Part shown: piece by piece, positions 1-8,188 of the stretch | How positions within the stretch are numbered: the first letter of the stretch is position 1 | Layout: every line of letters begins with the position of its first letter | NCBI GenBank assembly: GCA_020073705.1 | Contig: JAIQES010000026.1 | Coordinates: 1 to 58,971 of the forward strand | Source: Terriglobia bacterium | GTDB taxonomy: Bacteria > Acidobacteriota > Terriglobia > Acidiferrales > UBA7541 | Direction of reading: 5' to 3' | DNA: 58,971 nt | Notes under the pieces: generated by a model | What the model was told of the DNA's origin: nothing | Seen by the model: only the letters and a program-made list of their open reading frames with translations | Databases searched by the model: none | Position numbers and translations under genes: made by a program

Positions 1-296
1 GTAAGGTCGAGTTCGCTCTCTTCTGCAACCGGGAACCTGTCGCTCCATTCAACCGTGGGGGTCTCGGAGACGAGGGGGTCTGGGGTGGCGCGAGCGGCCT
101 TGGCGGCGGCGAGGTCCTCGTAGATGCTGATCCCGATGCGCTCGAAAGTGGAGAGCAGATCGTCAATTTCCTCCGACGAGTGCACCCCGGGGGGCAGAAC
201 ATGGTCTACTTCGTCGGAGAGCAGGTATCCGCGCTCCTTACCCACATTGATGAGGTTGCGGACTTCTTCACGCATTTCTTGCGTTGTCAGCGACAA
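1..296 (-). CDS. rpoD: RNA polymerase primary sigma factor, N-terminal part (runs off the left edge)
   Basis: The minus strand is open from a TTG at 296 to the window edge, and its translation matches sigma-70 region 1.1: a helix rich in Glu/Arg, then NVGKERGYLLSDEVDHVLP, then SSEEIDDLLSTFERIGISI. Region 1.1 occludes DNA binding by the free primary sigma factor, so this is the housekeeping sigma rather than an ECF or stress sigma. An AGGGGGAG Shine-Dalgarno lies about 6 nt before the TTG; an ATG at 275 is the alternative start. Only about 98 residues are present, so regions 1.2 to 4 cannot be examined. The gene symbol is assigned from the region 1.1 pattern alone. Confidence 0.8.
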   Translation of the reverse strand, partial: MSLTTQEMREEVRNLINVGKERGYLLSDEVDHVLPPGVHSSEEIDDLLSTFERIGISIYEDLAAAKAARATPDPLVSETPTVEWSDRFPVAEESELDL

Positions 297-824
297 GTAA
301 TTCTCCCCCTTGCGAAGTAGCGCACTGCGGTTGTCAAGCCTATCTGGGCCATCGCTACAGTGCCGGCGAACTGATACGCGAACGACGGAACTCGACGCTC
401 AACTAGATCACGGCCAAATTGATAGCGCCCGCTGACATGTCCCTTCCGGAGAACTGTGCTTCTTCCTTTCGTTACAACGTGATAGGAAATAGGGCGAGCC
501 CGGGATCGCCGGTCCAACCCTTCACAGTGGAGGCTTATATCTTTCGACGGGGCGCAGACATACATAGCCAACTAAAAAGCCCAGACGAAACCTCTCAAAT
601 CCATCCATCCAGAGTATTCAGAAAGTACCAAACACCAATAATAGTATCTCATGATTCCACCTTTGCCGCACAAAAGAACTGCTGCCCGGGTAAGTGTTCC
701 GGTTTGAATAAGATATGGCCTCTCCGCCTTGAGTTCGTCTCCTGAAGAGAGCGGAAAGAGGGACAGACCACTGAACAGTGTAACTTCTCATGTTGACACC
801 TAAGCGGAAGCAGCCTCGGGACAA
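297..824. other. 528-base gap without a convincing gene
   Basis: This stretch separates the rpoD start from the end of the upstream minus-strand TPR gene. Short open frames exist on both strands but have arginine/serine-rich, low-complexity translations, no recognisable domain and no good ribosome binding site. It presumably carries the rpoD promoter and 5' leader. I could not pick out a convincing -10/-35 pair. Confidence 0.5.
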
Positions 825-1547
825 TCAGCTTTTTGCGTTAATTAGTTCGAGGCCCTGATCGGCTTGTTCGGCAGCGGGAGTATCAGGAAAATCCCGCTTG
901 ACCTGATTGTAGAGTTTCGAGGCCTGTGCGGGATCGGTCTTGCGGTAATAATCCGCGAGCGTCAGCAGCACCATTGGCTTTGGCACAAAAAGCGTGGGCT
1001 TATCCGCCAGTTGCTTGTACAACTCGACGGCCTGTGGTCCCTTGCCATTCTGGGCATATACCCAGGCCAATTGGAACCGGGCAAGACCCGCCAGATCCTC
1101 ATCGCCGCTCGAATCCAACTGCTTCAGATTCTTTTCCGCGTCGTCGAATAGCTTCAAATGCTCCTCGGACAGGGCCGCGTAATATCGCGCAATCTGGCCG
1201 GGCCGCGTGCGTCCATATTGGGTCGCAACCTGCAGAAATTTTCGCTCGGCGTCGCCGTACTTGTTCTTCTCATCGACGTACGCGATCTCGCCGGGCTCGG
1301 CCGGTTCGCCCGGGGCTCGAATCCGCGCCTGGAAAATTTTCATCGCGTCATCCAGTACCGCAGCAGCTTTCGCCGTCTGCCGCCGGGTATAGCTGCTCCA
1401 GCCGAAGGCCGCCAGGGCCACGACCAGGACAGCGCCGACGACAATCCACAACAACTGCTGGTGCGAAACGACGGACTCGACACCCTGAACGAATTTCTCG
1501 CGGATCTCGTCCTTCTTCAGATCCTTGCGCAAGATATGCTGCGCCAC
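825..1547 (-). CDS. Membrane-anchored TPR protein, YfgM-like
   Basis: About 240 residues. A short charged N-terminus (KKDEIREKF) is followed by one transmembrane helix at roughly residues 28-46 (LLWIVVGAVLVVALAAFGW) and then an extracytoplasmic TPR-rich domain, with segments such as ARFQLAWVYAQNGKGPQAVE and LLTLADYYRKTDPAQASKLY. This is the architecture of the YfgM/TPR_21 family, which works beside the SecYEG translocon and periplasmic chaperones. I chose the GTG at 1547 because GAGGAG stands 6-10 nt before it; the longer in-frame ATG at 1592 lacks such a site. It is followed by rpoD on the same strand after a 528-base gap. Exact orthology to E. coli YfgM is not proven. Confidence 0.75.
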   Translation of the reverse strand: MAQHILRKDLKKDEIREKFVQGVESVVSHQQLLWIVVGAVLVVALAAFGWSSYTRRQTAKAAAVLDDAMKIFQARIRAPGEPAEPGEIAYVDEKNKYGDAERKFLQVATQYGRTRPGQIARYYAALSEEHLKLFDDAEKNLKQLDSSGDEDLAGLARFQLAWVYAQNGKGPQAVELYKQLADKPTLFVPKPMVLLTLADYYRKTDPAQASKLYNQVKRDFPDTPAAEQADQGLELINAKS

Positions 1548-1724
1548 AGGTTCACTCCTCCACTTGATTCCGGATGCGTCATCGTACCACAACTTCCTGC
1601 GTCGAGCGGGAACACAGCACTTGTCTCCGGTTTCGGGAGTCCGGTGCGCTCCGGAGTCCAGACACCGGATCCAAGCGTTCGCAAGGATTGCCCTGCCCTT
1701 AAGTCGCCGTACTGGAATGCGAAA

Positions 1725-1756
1725 GGGCCCTGCCTGCTAGCATTGGACAGGGCCCC
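1725..1756 (-). terminator. Rho-independent terminator after the cold-shock gene
   Basis: GGGCCCTG at 1725-1732 pairs with CAGGGCCC at 1748-1755. Read on the minus strand the stem is followed by TTTC. It lies 17 bases beyond the stop of the minus-strand cold-shock gene. Confidence 0.6.
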
Positions 1757-1772
1757 TCAGAACCTGACGTGA

Positions 1773-1979
1773 TTATGCAGCGGTGACGTTTTCGGCCTGA
1801 TAGCCCTTCGGTCCTTGCTTGACCTCAAATTCGACCATCTGGCCTTCGTTCAGTGTTTTGTACCCGTCCATTTGGATGGCGGAGAAGTGAACGAACACGT
1901 CTTCGCCCGACTGGCGCTGGATAAACCCATAACCTTTGGATGCGTTAAACCACTTCACCACACCTTGTTCTTTGCTCAA
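1773..1979 (-). CDS. Cold-shock protein, CspA family
   Basis: A 68-residue single-domain OB-fold protein with both nucleic-acid-binding motifs: RNP1 as KGYGFIQR near residues 15-22 and RNP2 as DVFVHFSAI near 27-35. Such proteins bind single-stranded RNA/DNA and act as RNA chaperones or antiterminators in the cytoplasm. The TTG start at 1979 gives the usual family length and the standard beginning [15 protein letters not shown] lies 8 nt upstream. Longer upstream readings would add an unrelated arginine-rich tail. A hairpin terminator follows directly. Confidence 0.92.
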   Translation of the reverse strand: MSKEQGVVKWFNASKGYGFIQRQSGEDVFVHFSAIQMDGYKTLNEGQMVEFEVKQGPKGYQAENVTAA

Positions 1980-2200
1980 CTTCTTGACTCCTCTTTCCTG
2001 AGCGGTCGCTATTTGCCGGGCGTAACGCCAGCCGGTAGTGGAGCAAAACCCGTCGCAGCGGGCCTCCATACACCTAACGGAATTACTGGACCCACAAAAG
2101 CGAGCCATCAATACACCAAAATCCGGCGTCTGTCCAGATGGTTTCCCGTTTTGCCTTCATCCAGCGACGCTCCCGAGCGACAATTTGGCCATGAGCGCCC

Positions 2201-3739
2201 TCAGGCCCAGTACGTGCGGTCGAGCGTGCGGTACTGGATGGCTTCGGCGAGGTGGCGCGTTTCGAGGTTGGCAGACGCATCGAGATCGGCGATCGTGCGC
2301 GCGACTTTCAATATGCGGTCGTGGGCGCGCGCGGAAAGTCCCAGGCGCGTAATCGCGCTCTCCAGCATCTTCTCGCCGTCTTCGGAGATGGCGCAGAATT
2401 TCCGGATCAGTTTCGGCGGCATCTGCGCGTTCGCGAAAACTTTCTTCTCGCCGGTGAATCGCTCGATTTGGCGCGAGCGCGCGCGCAGGACGCGTTCGCG
2501 CACCAGGGTGGAATCTTCGGTGGCAACGGCGCCGCGCAGCTCCTTGTACTTTACGGCAGGCACTTCGATGTGGATGTCGATGCGGTCGATCAGCGGCCCG
2601 GAGATTTTTGATACATAGCGCTGAATCTGCGGCGGGGAGCAGTGGCAGTCGCGCGTCGAGTCGCCAAAAAATCCGCACGGGCAGGGGTTCATCGCCGCGG
2701 CGAGCATGAAGCGCGCGGGGAACGTCACCGAAGTCGCGGCGCGCGAGATCGTCACCGAGCCGTCTTCGAGCGGCTGGCGCATCACTTCGAGCACGTTGCG
2801 CTGGAATTCCGGCAATTCGTCGAGAAACAGCACGCCGTGATGCGCAAGCGAAACTTCTCCCGGACGCGGCACCGCGCCGCCGCCGATCAGCCCCGCGTCG
2901 CTAATCGTGTGGTGGGGCGAGCGAAACGGCCGCGTGCCCACCAGCCCGCGCGAATCATCGAGCAGCCCCGCAACGCTGTGTATGCGTGTCGTTTCGATGG
3001 CCTCTTCGAGCGACATCGGCGGCAGGATCGTGGGAATGCGTTTGGCCAGCATCGTCTTGCCCGCGCCGGGCGGTCCGATGAAGATGATGTTGTGCCCGCC
3101 GGCGCAAGCCACTTCGAGCGCGCGCTTGGCGGCTTGCTGGCCGCGGACGTCGCGCATGTCCACCGCATATTGCGCGGCATCGTCCAGCATCGTGCGCGCG
3201 TCCACACGCACCGGGGCGAACGATTCGGGCGCGTTGATCAAGTCCAACGCTTGCGGGAGCGTGCACACGGCGAATACGTCGATCCCTTCGACGACGGCTG
3301 CCTCGCGCGCGTTGGCTTCCGGGACCACCACCGCGCGGATGTTGAATTCGCGCGCGGCCAGCGCGGCCGAGAGCGCTCCGCGCACAGAGCGCACTTGCCC
3401 GTCGAGCGATAACTCTCCGAGAAATATGAATTGGTCGAGCCGCTTGCCGAAAAATGCGCCCTGGCAGCCCAGAATCGAAAGCGCCATGGGGAGATCGAAC
3501 GCCGAACCTTCCTTGCGGATGTCGGCGGGCGCCAGGTTGATGGTGACGCTCTGCTGAGGAAAATCGTGGCCGCAGTTCTTGAGCGCCGCCTTGACGCGTT
3601 CGCGGCTCTCCTTCACCGCGACGTCGGGCAGGCCCACGACGTTGAAGTCGCCGGGGCGGCTGGAGCCGACGTCCACTTCCACTTCCACCAGATAGGCATC
3701 GATGCCGAAGACTGCGGCGCTGAGGGCTTTAAAGTGCAT
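2201..3739 (-). CDS. YifB/ComM family Mg-chelatase-like AAA+ ATPase
   Basis: 512 residues, the usual YifB/ComM length. The N-terminal ChlI-like domain ([13 protein letters not shown], then [16 protein letters not shown]) precedes an AAA+ core with Walker [11 protein letters not shown] at about 221-230 and Walker B as [10 protein letters not shown] cysteine cluster [10 protein letters not shown]...CHC follows, as is normal here, and the C-terminal Mg_chelatase_C domain ends near YRTLDR. In Vibrio and Haemophilus, ComM is a hexameric helicase for branch migration during natural transformation. The ATG at 3739 gives the canonical start [10 protein letters not shown]; its Shine-Dalgarno is weak. 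Confidence 0.93.
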   Translation of the reverse strand: MHFKALSAAVFGIDAYLVEVEVDVGSSRPGDFNVVGLPDVAVKESRERVKAALKNCGHDFPQQSVTINLAPADIRKEGSAFDLPMALSILGCQGAFFGKRLDQFIFLGELSLDGQVRSVRGALSAALAAREFNIRAVVVPEANAREAAVVEGIDVFAVCTLPQALDLINAPESFAPVRVDARTMLDDAAQYAVDMRDVRGQQAAKRALEVACAGGHNIIFIGPPGAGKTMLAKRIPTILPPMSLEEAIETTRIHSVAGLLDDSRGLVGTRPFRSPHHTISDAGLIGGGAVPRPGEVSLAHHGVLFLDELPEFQRNVLEVMRQPLEDGSVTISRAATSVTFPARFMLAAAMNPCPCGFFGDSTRDCHCSPPQIQRYVSKISGPLIDRIDIHIEVPAVKYKELRGAVATEDSTLVRERVLRARSRQIERFTGEKKVFANAQMPPKLIRKFCAISEDGEKMLESAITRLGLSARAHDRILKVARTIADLDASANLETRHLAEAIQYRTLDRTYWA

Positions 3740-3917
3740 AGCGGGCGGAAGCGGATGCTTCCGGCGCGCGCAAGAGTAACGCAAATGCTACTTCCACGCC
3801 AGCTTCAGAGGGACGTGCAGCCGCAAGCCCGGTATGGTAACGCCATGTCGGCCTATGGAGGTGGTATTATCCGGCCGTGATGCACCGTCAAGAGAAGACG
3901 AATACCTTGGCCGACAG

Positions 3918-3928
3918 GTCTTATACTC
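3918..3928 (+). promoter_or_regulatory. Candidate C-box of the restriction-modification controller
   Basis: GTCTTATACTC matches the C-box consensus GACTTATAGTC (recalled from the controller-protein literature) at 9 of 11 positions and lies 22 bases before the controller start. It contains TATACT, which could serve as the -10 element. No good -35 box is visible, as expected for a promoter that needs activation. I did not find a clear second C-box. Confidence 0.4.
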
Positions 3929-3949
3929 GGTTCCGACGGACGGGGTATC

Positions 3950-4180
3950 TTGGCCAATAACGCCTATAAAAAGCTTCGTGAGCTTCTTGTTGCCGCTCGT
4001 GGGGAGGCAGACCTTACGCAAGTAGAGCTCTCTTTGCGGTTAAGGCGTCCACAATCCTTCGTCTCAAAGTACGAACGAGGCGAGCGCCGTCTCGACGTGA
4101 TTGAGTTCGGTGAAGTCGCTCGCGCACTCGGGATTGACCCCCTACGAATTCTGGGCAAGTTCTACCGGGAGATCTCATGA
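3950..4180 (+). CDS. XRE-type controller (C) protein of the restriction-modification system
   Basis: A 76-residue single-domain helix-turn-helix protein. The HTH covers about residues 20-55, with LTQVELSLRLRRPQSFVSKY and then GERRLDVIEF, typical of Cro/C1-type C proteins. Its stop codon overlaps the ATG of the downstream endonuclease by 4 nt, the classic C-R arrangement, in which C first activates its own and the R gene and later represses, delaying endonuclease until methylation is complete. The TTG at 3950 is the only start that keeps the full fold. The adjacent C-box-like site supports the role. Confidence 0.85.
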   Translation: MANNAYKKLRELLVAARGEADLTQVELSLRLRRPQSFVSKYERGERRLDVIEFGEVARALGIDPLRILGKFYREIS

Positions 4181-4785
4181 AGATCGTCCACATAGAGACG
4201 ATTTTGAGCTGTGGGGCATACGCGAAGTCAGCCCATTGGACAGAGACCCGGGACGCTATTCATAAGGCAGTCCGCAAATGCGCGTGGCCTCCTGGAAGCG
4301 GTTCGTTCACGATCTATCCGCAGAGTGGGAAGAAACGTGGTGAAGGTAACGGCGTCGTTCCAATCAGAAGCGAATTCATCAAAGAGCTTAAGAAACTGGA
4401 ATGGACAATTGAGGGGAAAGCCAAGAATCTCCTAAACCAGCAGCTCGGAGATTTCGATGCGGTGCTACCCGGCCCGGAAGGTCCCGTTGTCGTCGAGTGG
4501 GAGACGGGGAATATCTCATCGAGTCACCGCTCGATGAACAAGCTCACGATGCTCGTGGCCGACGGGATCATCGCCGCCGGCATTCTCGTCGTTCCCTCGC
4601 GAAAGCTCTACGTGTACTTAACGGATCGTATCGGCAATTACAAAGAACTCGAACCATATTTAAAGTTGTGGAAGTCGGTGCCATGCAAGACCGGAGTGCT
4701 GGAGATCGTCGTCATTGAGCAAGACTTCGAAAGCAAAAAGGTACGGAAAATCCCGAAGACCACGGCTGGCCGGGCGAAAGGTTAA
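4177..4785 (+). CDS. Type II restriction endonuclease, BamHI-like
   Basis: 202 residues that follow BamHI closely: NGVVPI at 58-63, then VEWETGNISSSHRSMNKL at 106-123, then YLTDRIGNYKELEPY at 147-161. The BamHI catalytic residues D94, E111 and E113 correspond to D94, E107 and E109 here. The BamHI major-groove contacts N116, S118, R122, D154 and R155 correspond to N112, S114, R118, D150 and R151. Conservation of these residues suggests cleavage at GGATCC, an inference from recalled BamHI structure work. The start overlaps the controller gene by 4 nt. The 3' end overlaps the convergent methyltransferase gene by 4 nt. Confidence 0.88.
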   Translation: MKIVHIETILSCGAYAKSAHWTETRDAIHKAVRKCAWPPGSGSFTIYPQSGKKRGEGNGVVPIRSEFIKELKKLEWTIEGKAKNLLNQQLGDFDAVLPGPEGPVVVEWETGNISSSHRSMNKLTMLVADGIIAAGILVVPSRKLYVYLTDRIGNYKELEPYLKLWKSVPCKTGVLEIVVIEQDFESKKVRKIPKTTAGRAKG

Positions 4786-5660
4786 CGTTCGACGTAATCG
4801 TCGTTCCTATGTGACCGGATCTCGCCACTCTCAAGCCGATCAATTATTTCTTGCGCGAAATCTATCTCCATACCAATCCACTCACGTCCCTTCTTTTCGC
4901 ACACGGCAAAGGTAGTGCCGCTTCCTCCAAAGGGGTCAAGGACGAGGCTTCCCGGCTCCGTAGACATTTCTACTACGCGGTCCAGGATTTTTGTGGAGAG
5001 CGCATTCGCGCGGCGTTCCTTTGACTTGAACTTCCAGTGACGAACCGGAGGGACGTCGGTCCAGACATCTTTCAGGTTCACGCCCTTCGGATTCATGGCA
5101 TCCCGGTGACCACCATAGTCCTTAACCTCACCACCGCAGTGCCTACAGGTTTGTATGGGCGTGCGGATGCGCCGGAACGTTTTTGGTTTTCCCTTCGTGT
5201 AGTACAGCAAACTGTAATGGCTGGGATGTAGTCTTCCGGGAATCGGAAGGCACGCCGAGATCTCAACCGCGATCCAATGCCTGAAGTTCATGCCGAGTTC
5301 GGTGAGATGCGAGCCAAGCAAAACGTTCCACTTCGGAAGATTGTAGAGAAAGAATGCCCCACCCGGCTTGATCGTACGCACGCATTCCGCGACCCACTCC
5401 CTACACCACTTCAAATAGTCATCTTCCGATCTCATGTCATTGGAATTTTTCCCGTAGCGTTTGCCGAGATTGAACGGAGGATCGGCAAAAACAGTGTCTA
5501 CGACCGAGTCCCGAATATGCGGGAGGACGGCCAGGCAGTCACCAGAAAAAAGCGCTCCGAACGCGGAGACATAGGTCGACGCGAGCTTGGTGCCCGGCTT
5601 AAGATAAGGGTCTACGTCAAAGACCCGCGTCTCTAATTTCAAGGCTGACTGGCGCGCCAA
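4782..5660 (-). CDS. Type II DNA methyltransferase, beta class, partner of the BamHI-like enzyme
   Basis: 292 residues. Catalytic motif IV is DPPF at 60-63 and precedes the SAM-binding motif I DPFGGSGTT at 242-250, the beta-class order seen in M.BamHI-type N4-cytosine and some N6-adenine enzymes. A CRHC pair near 172-175 sits inside the target-recognition region. It should protect host DNA at the sites cut by the neighbouring endonuclease; DPPF leaves N4C versus N6A open. The TTG at 5660 is the likely start, with GAGG about 8 nt upstream. The gene points towards the C-R pair and ends inside the endonuclease stop region. Confidence 0.88.
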   Translation of the reverse strand: MARQSALKLETRVFDVDPYLKPGTKLASTYVSAFGALFSGDCLAVLPHIRDSVVDTVFADPPFNLGKRYGKNSNDMRSEDDYLKWCREWVAECVRTIKPGGAFFLYNLPKWNVLLGSHLTELGMNFRHWIAVEISACLPIPGRLHPSHYSLLYYTKGKPKTFRRIRTPIQTCRHCGGEVKDYGGHRDAMNPKGVNLKDVWTDVPPVRHWKFKSKERRANALSTKILDRVVEMSTEPGSLVLDPFGGSGTTFAVCEKKGREWIGMEIDFAQEIIDRLESGEIRSHRNDDYVER

Positions 5661-5687
5661 TGGTGGACCTCGCTAGGCGACTAAAAT

Positions 5688-5702
5688 AACCCAAAATGGG
5701 TT
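5688..5702 (-). promoter_or_regulatory. Palindrome in the presumed methyltransferase promoter
   Basis: AACCCA and TGGGTT flank a 3-base centre, 28 bases before the methyltransferase TTG. On the minus strand it falls between a possible -35 (TTGCGT) and a possible -10 (TATTTT). It could be an operator for the methyltransferase or controller. No direct evidence beyond symmetry and position. Confidence 0.3.
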
Positions 5703-5779
5703 ACAGACGCAAGGATAATCAGAATGGACAATCAGGATACCACGTCCTACAGTAAGTCCACGTGCTAGACAATATTGTC

Positions 5780-5956
5780 GGGTGCGCCAGGCTTTTTGAA
5801 CGACTTTGAAGTTCGGGTGCCCCATCCTTGCGGTTTGTGCAAGGGTGGGGCTTTTGGTTTTAGTAACCGAACCGTTGAAGTCAGTCGAGGGGATCGATTG
5901 AGACGAGCCCCGGCTGCTTCTTCGCAGAGAACGAGAAACCACTCCAGGGCTAGTCC
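5780..5956 (+). repeat. Intergenic repeat copy A with a 13-bp hairpin
   Basis: First of two direct copies that flank the amidohydrolase gene; the second is at 7462-7632. Shared blocks include CGACTTTGAAGTTCGGGTGC, TAACCGAACCGTTGAAGTCA and GACGAGCCCCGGCTGCTTCT. Its core is a hairpin, GCCCCATCCTTGC pairing with GCAAGGGTGGGGC across a 7-base loop, followed by CTTTTGGTTTT. Stem changes relative to copy B keep pairing. Function unknown: a terminator-like element, a structured RNA or a non-autonomous mobile repeat are all possible. Confidence 0.8.
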
Positions 5957-6030
5957 TCCGGATGGGAAACCAGTTTTCGCTTGACGGGATTCATGCGCAC
6001 GTACAGCCGTTTCTCGACTCCTTCGCCCGC

Positions 6031-7293
6031 TCAGGGGCGCGGGGCGACGTTCATTCGGTTAAGCGCAACCCTGCCATTGTTGACGACCATCAGCACGTCC
6101 GCTATATGCCGAATATCTTCAAGAGGGTTGCGGCCTACAATCACAAAATCCGCTTCGTATCCGGCGCGGATCGAGCCGGTCCGCTTGTCTACGCCCAATT
6201 CTTCCGCCGACGCAGAGGTTCCCGCTTTGATCGCATCCATCGGCGGTAGGCCATCGCCCGCGAGTTCGATGATTTCATCGGCCATCGTTCGATTGTTCTT
6301 AGCAAAATAAGTGGTGTCCGTGGCCGCCACGATCTTGATTCCCATTTTCCATGCCCTCCCGACCAGTTCACGCGCTATCGGCAGCATGGCCCGGCCGCGC
6401 ATCTGCAGGACGGGGTCATCGTATTCACCCTCGGGATCGGTCATATCCACGGTCGCCGTTACGGTGGGATCGAGATAGACGCCCTTCTCCTTCATGAGCC
6501 GAAGCGTGTCATCGCTCAGGTATGTACCGTGCTCAATGCAGTGCACGCCAGCGCGCACCGCAGCCGCGGCGCCTTCGTCGCCGTGCGCATGTGCCACTGT
6601 CCACAGTCCGGCTTTGTTCGCTTCGTCGACAATTGCAGCCAGCTCATCGTCGTTGAAAATGCGGATGCGAGGATCGGTGTCCGGCAAGCCTGCCCGTTCG
6701 GTGGCCATCACCTTGATCCGGTTCACGCCGCGGCTCGCCATTTCGCGGACCATCCGGCGGACATTATCCGTTCCACGCACTCCGCCCAGGAGGTCGGCAT
6801 CCTGTGGAAAATCAAGAAAATAGTCATCGGCCGGATGAGTTCGAATGTGGTAACCCGCAGCGACAACGTCTGGCACGTCCACGACGCCTTTATGATTCAG
6901 CTCGCGCATGCCAATGTCCGCGAAATGATTGACGCCGGCCTCTCCAACCGTCGTCGCGCCCGAACGAAGAGCTCGCCTGGCGGCCGCTAGATCAGCCACG
7001 TGTACATGCGCATCTACGAAACCTGGTAGCAACCAGTGGCCCTTGAGATCAATCACGGTGCTTTGGCCGGAGGCCGCTTCATGCCCGATGCTTTGAATGT
7101 GGCCGTTCACTACAACTACGGTAGCGTCCATTAAGGGAGCATTTGAAATCCCGTCGATCAAATTGGCGTGCACGAGTGTTAGTGAGTCGCTTCCTCCCGT
7201 CTGAGCATCGACCTGCAACGCGAGCGCCAACAAGAACAACATGAACAAACCACAGGCCGGGAGTGCGACGAGACGGCTGAGAGTTGTCTTCAT
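6031..7293 (-). CDS. Secreted metal-dependent amidohydrolase
   Basis: 420 residues. A signal peptide (about residues 1-30, hydrophobic core LFMLFLLALALQV, cleavage after VDA) precedes an imidazolonepropionase/prolidase-type amidohydrolase. Visible metal-site features are DAHVHV at 95-99, the Lys of IKVM near 194 (a candidate carboxylated lysine), AHAHG near 235-238, IEHGTYL near 254 and ATDTTY for the catalytic Asp. These enzymes cleave amide or peptide-like bonds in the periplasm; the substrate cannot be read from sequence. The start has a strong Shine-Dalgarno (AGGAGA). The gene stands alone between two direct copies of an intergenic repeat. Confidence 0.85.
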   Translation of the reverse strand: MKTTLSRLVALPACGLFMLFLLALALQVDAQTGGSDSLTLVHANLIDGISNAPLMDATVVVVNGHIQSIGHEAASGQSTVIDLKGHWLLPGFVDAHVHVADLAAARRALRSGATTVGEAGVNHFADIGMRELNHKGVVDVPDVVAAGYHIRTHPADDYFLDFPQDADLLGGVRGTDNVRRMVREMASRGVNRIKVMATERAGLPDTDPRIRIFNDDELAAIVDEANKAGLWTVAHAHGDEGAAAAVRAGVHCIEHGTYLSDDTLRLMKEKGVYLDPTVTATVDMTDPEGEYDDPVLQMRGRAMLPIARELVGRAWKMGIKIVAATDTTYFAKNNRTMADEIIELAGDGLPPMDAIKAGTSASAEELGVDKRTGSIRAGYEADFVIVGRNPLEDIRHIADVLMVVNNGRVALNRMNVAPRP

Positions 7294-7461
7294 GCGATTT
7301 TCTCCTAATCCGGAATTTTCGATTTAGGTCTCGGCTCGCGCATCGTACGCTTCTCCTGCCCCGGACACAACGAATTTGCCACCAGAGGAGGCCCCCAGCG
7401 AGATCAGCGGGGTTCCGACGGCTCGTTTTTGCCCGTCTGACAAGTCCCGCTTGCTGGGCGG

Positions 7462-7632
7462 GTGGCAGAACCTTTGAGCGACTTTGAAGTTCGGGTGCCC
7501 AACGCTTGCGGTCTTCAAGCGTGGGGCTTTTGGTTTTCGTAACCGAACCGTTGAAGTCAGTGGAAGAGAACGATTCGGACGAGCCCCGGCTGCTTCTTCG
7601 CATAGAACGAGAAACTACTCCAGGGCCAGTCC
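7462..7632 (+). repeat. Intergenic repeat copy B with covarying hairpin
   Basis: Second copy of the ~170 bp repeat, same orientation as copy A. The hairpin is GCCCAACGCTTG pairing with CAAGCGTGGGGC (one mismatch), loop of 7. Relative to copy A a T-G pair has become C-G and a C-G pair has become G-C, so the stem is kept while sequence drifts. An indel between copies breaks any shared reading frame, which argues against a protein product. Confidence 0.8.
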
Positions 7633-7721
7633 TTGGGAGATGCGCACCCAGCGGGCAACAAACCAAGGAACGAAAAAGATCATCTAACAGATAGTGAAGT
7701 GGAAGGGAGGTGGAGGTCGCC

Positions 7722-8171
7722 ATGACTCGATATTTGAAAGTTGCGGGGTTGGCTGTGTTGGCGCTGCTGATTTCCGCGCCCATGGCATCGGCTCAGCGCA
7801 GGGGCGGATTCAGAGGAGGCGGCGGATTCAGGGGCGGATTCGGGTACGGAGGAGGGTTTTACGGCGGATGGTATGGTCCTGGGCGGGGCTGGTATGGTCC
7901 CGGCTGGGCTTGGGGCTGGTATGGACCAGGCTGGTATGGACCGTATGCCTACGTACCAACCACCCCGACCGGGAAGGTCAAGATCAAGACCAAGGAAAAG
8001 GACACAGAAGTGTTCGTGGATGGTGGTTACGCAGGAACGGTGAAACAACTTGGGACGTTCCGCCTGAAGCCCGGTGCGCACGACATCGAACTGCGCCATC
8101 CGAATGGGGAATCATTTTATCAGCAGCACCTTGAAGTGATCGCGGGGAAAACGACCGACATCAAGCCCTGA
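7722..8171 (+). CDS. Secreted Gly/Tyr/Trp-rich protein with a PEGA-like domain
   Basis: 149 residues. A signal peptide ending at ASA (about residue 25) leads into a low-complexity stretch of GGF, GGW and WYGPG repeats (about residues 27-80), then a folded C-terminal part with GKVKIKTKEKDTEVFVDGGY and LKPGAHDIELRHPNG, the pattern of PEGA domains associated with surface layers. It probably acts at the cell surface or in the periplasm; no enzymatic motif is visible. GGAGG before the ATG at 7722 fixes the start. It is convergent with the MFS transporter gene. Confidence 0.7.
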   Translation: MTRYLKVAGLAVLALLISAPMASAQRRGGFRGGGGFRGGFGYGGGFYGGWYGPGRGWYGPGWAWGWYGPGWYGPYAYVPTTPTGKVKIKTKEKDTEVFVDGGYAGTVKQLGTFRLKPGAHDIELRHPNGESFYQQHLEVIAGKTTDIKP

Positions 8172-8188
8172 GCGGTCTCCGGCTTGAA

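Noticed and set aside
2642-3412. Long plus-strand open frame (256 codons) opposite yifB
   Set aside because: It is the antisense shadow of a strongly conserved gene; its translation is His/Arg-rich with no domain, as expected in GC-rich DNA.
7079-7783. Minus-strand 234-codon frame across repeat copy B, and a similar frame across copy A (5673-5942)
   Set aside because: Their shared peptide (STDFNGSVTKTKSPTL) comes only from the repeat. An indel between copies breaks the frame at the hairpin, and both overlap other features, so I treat the repeat as non-coding.
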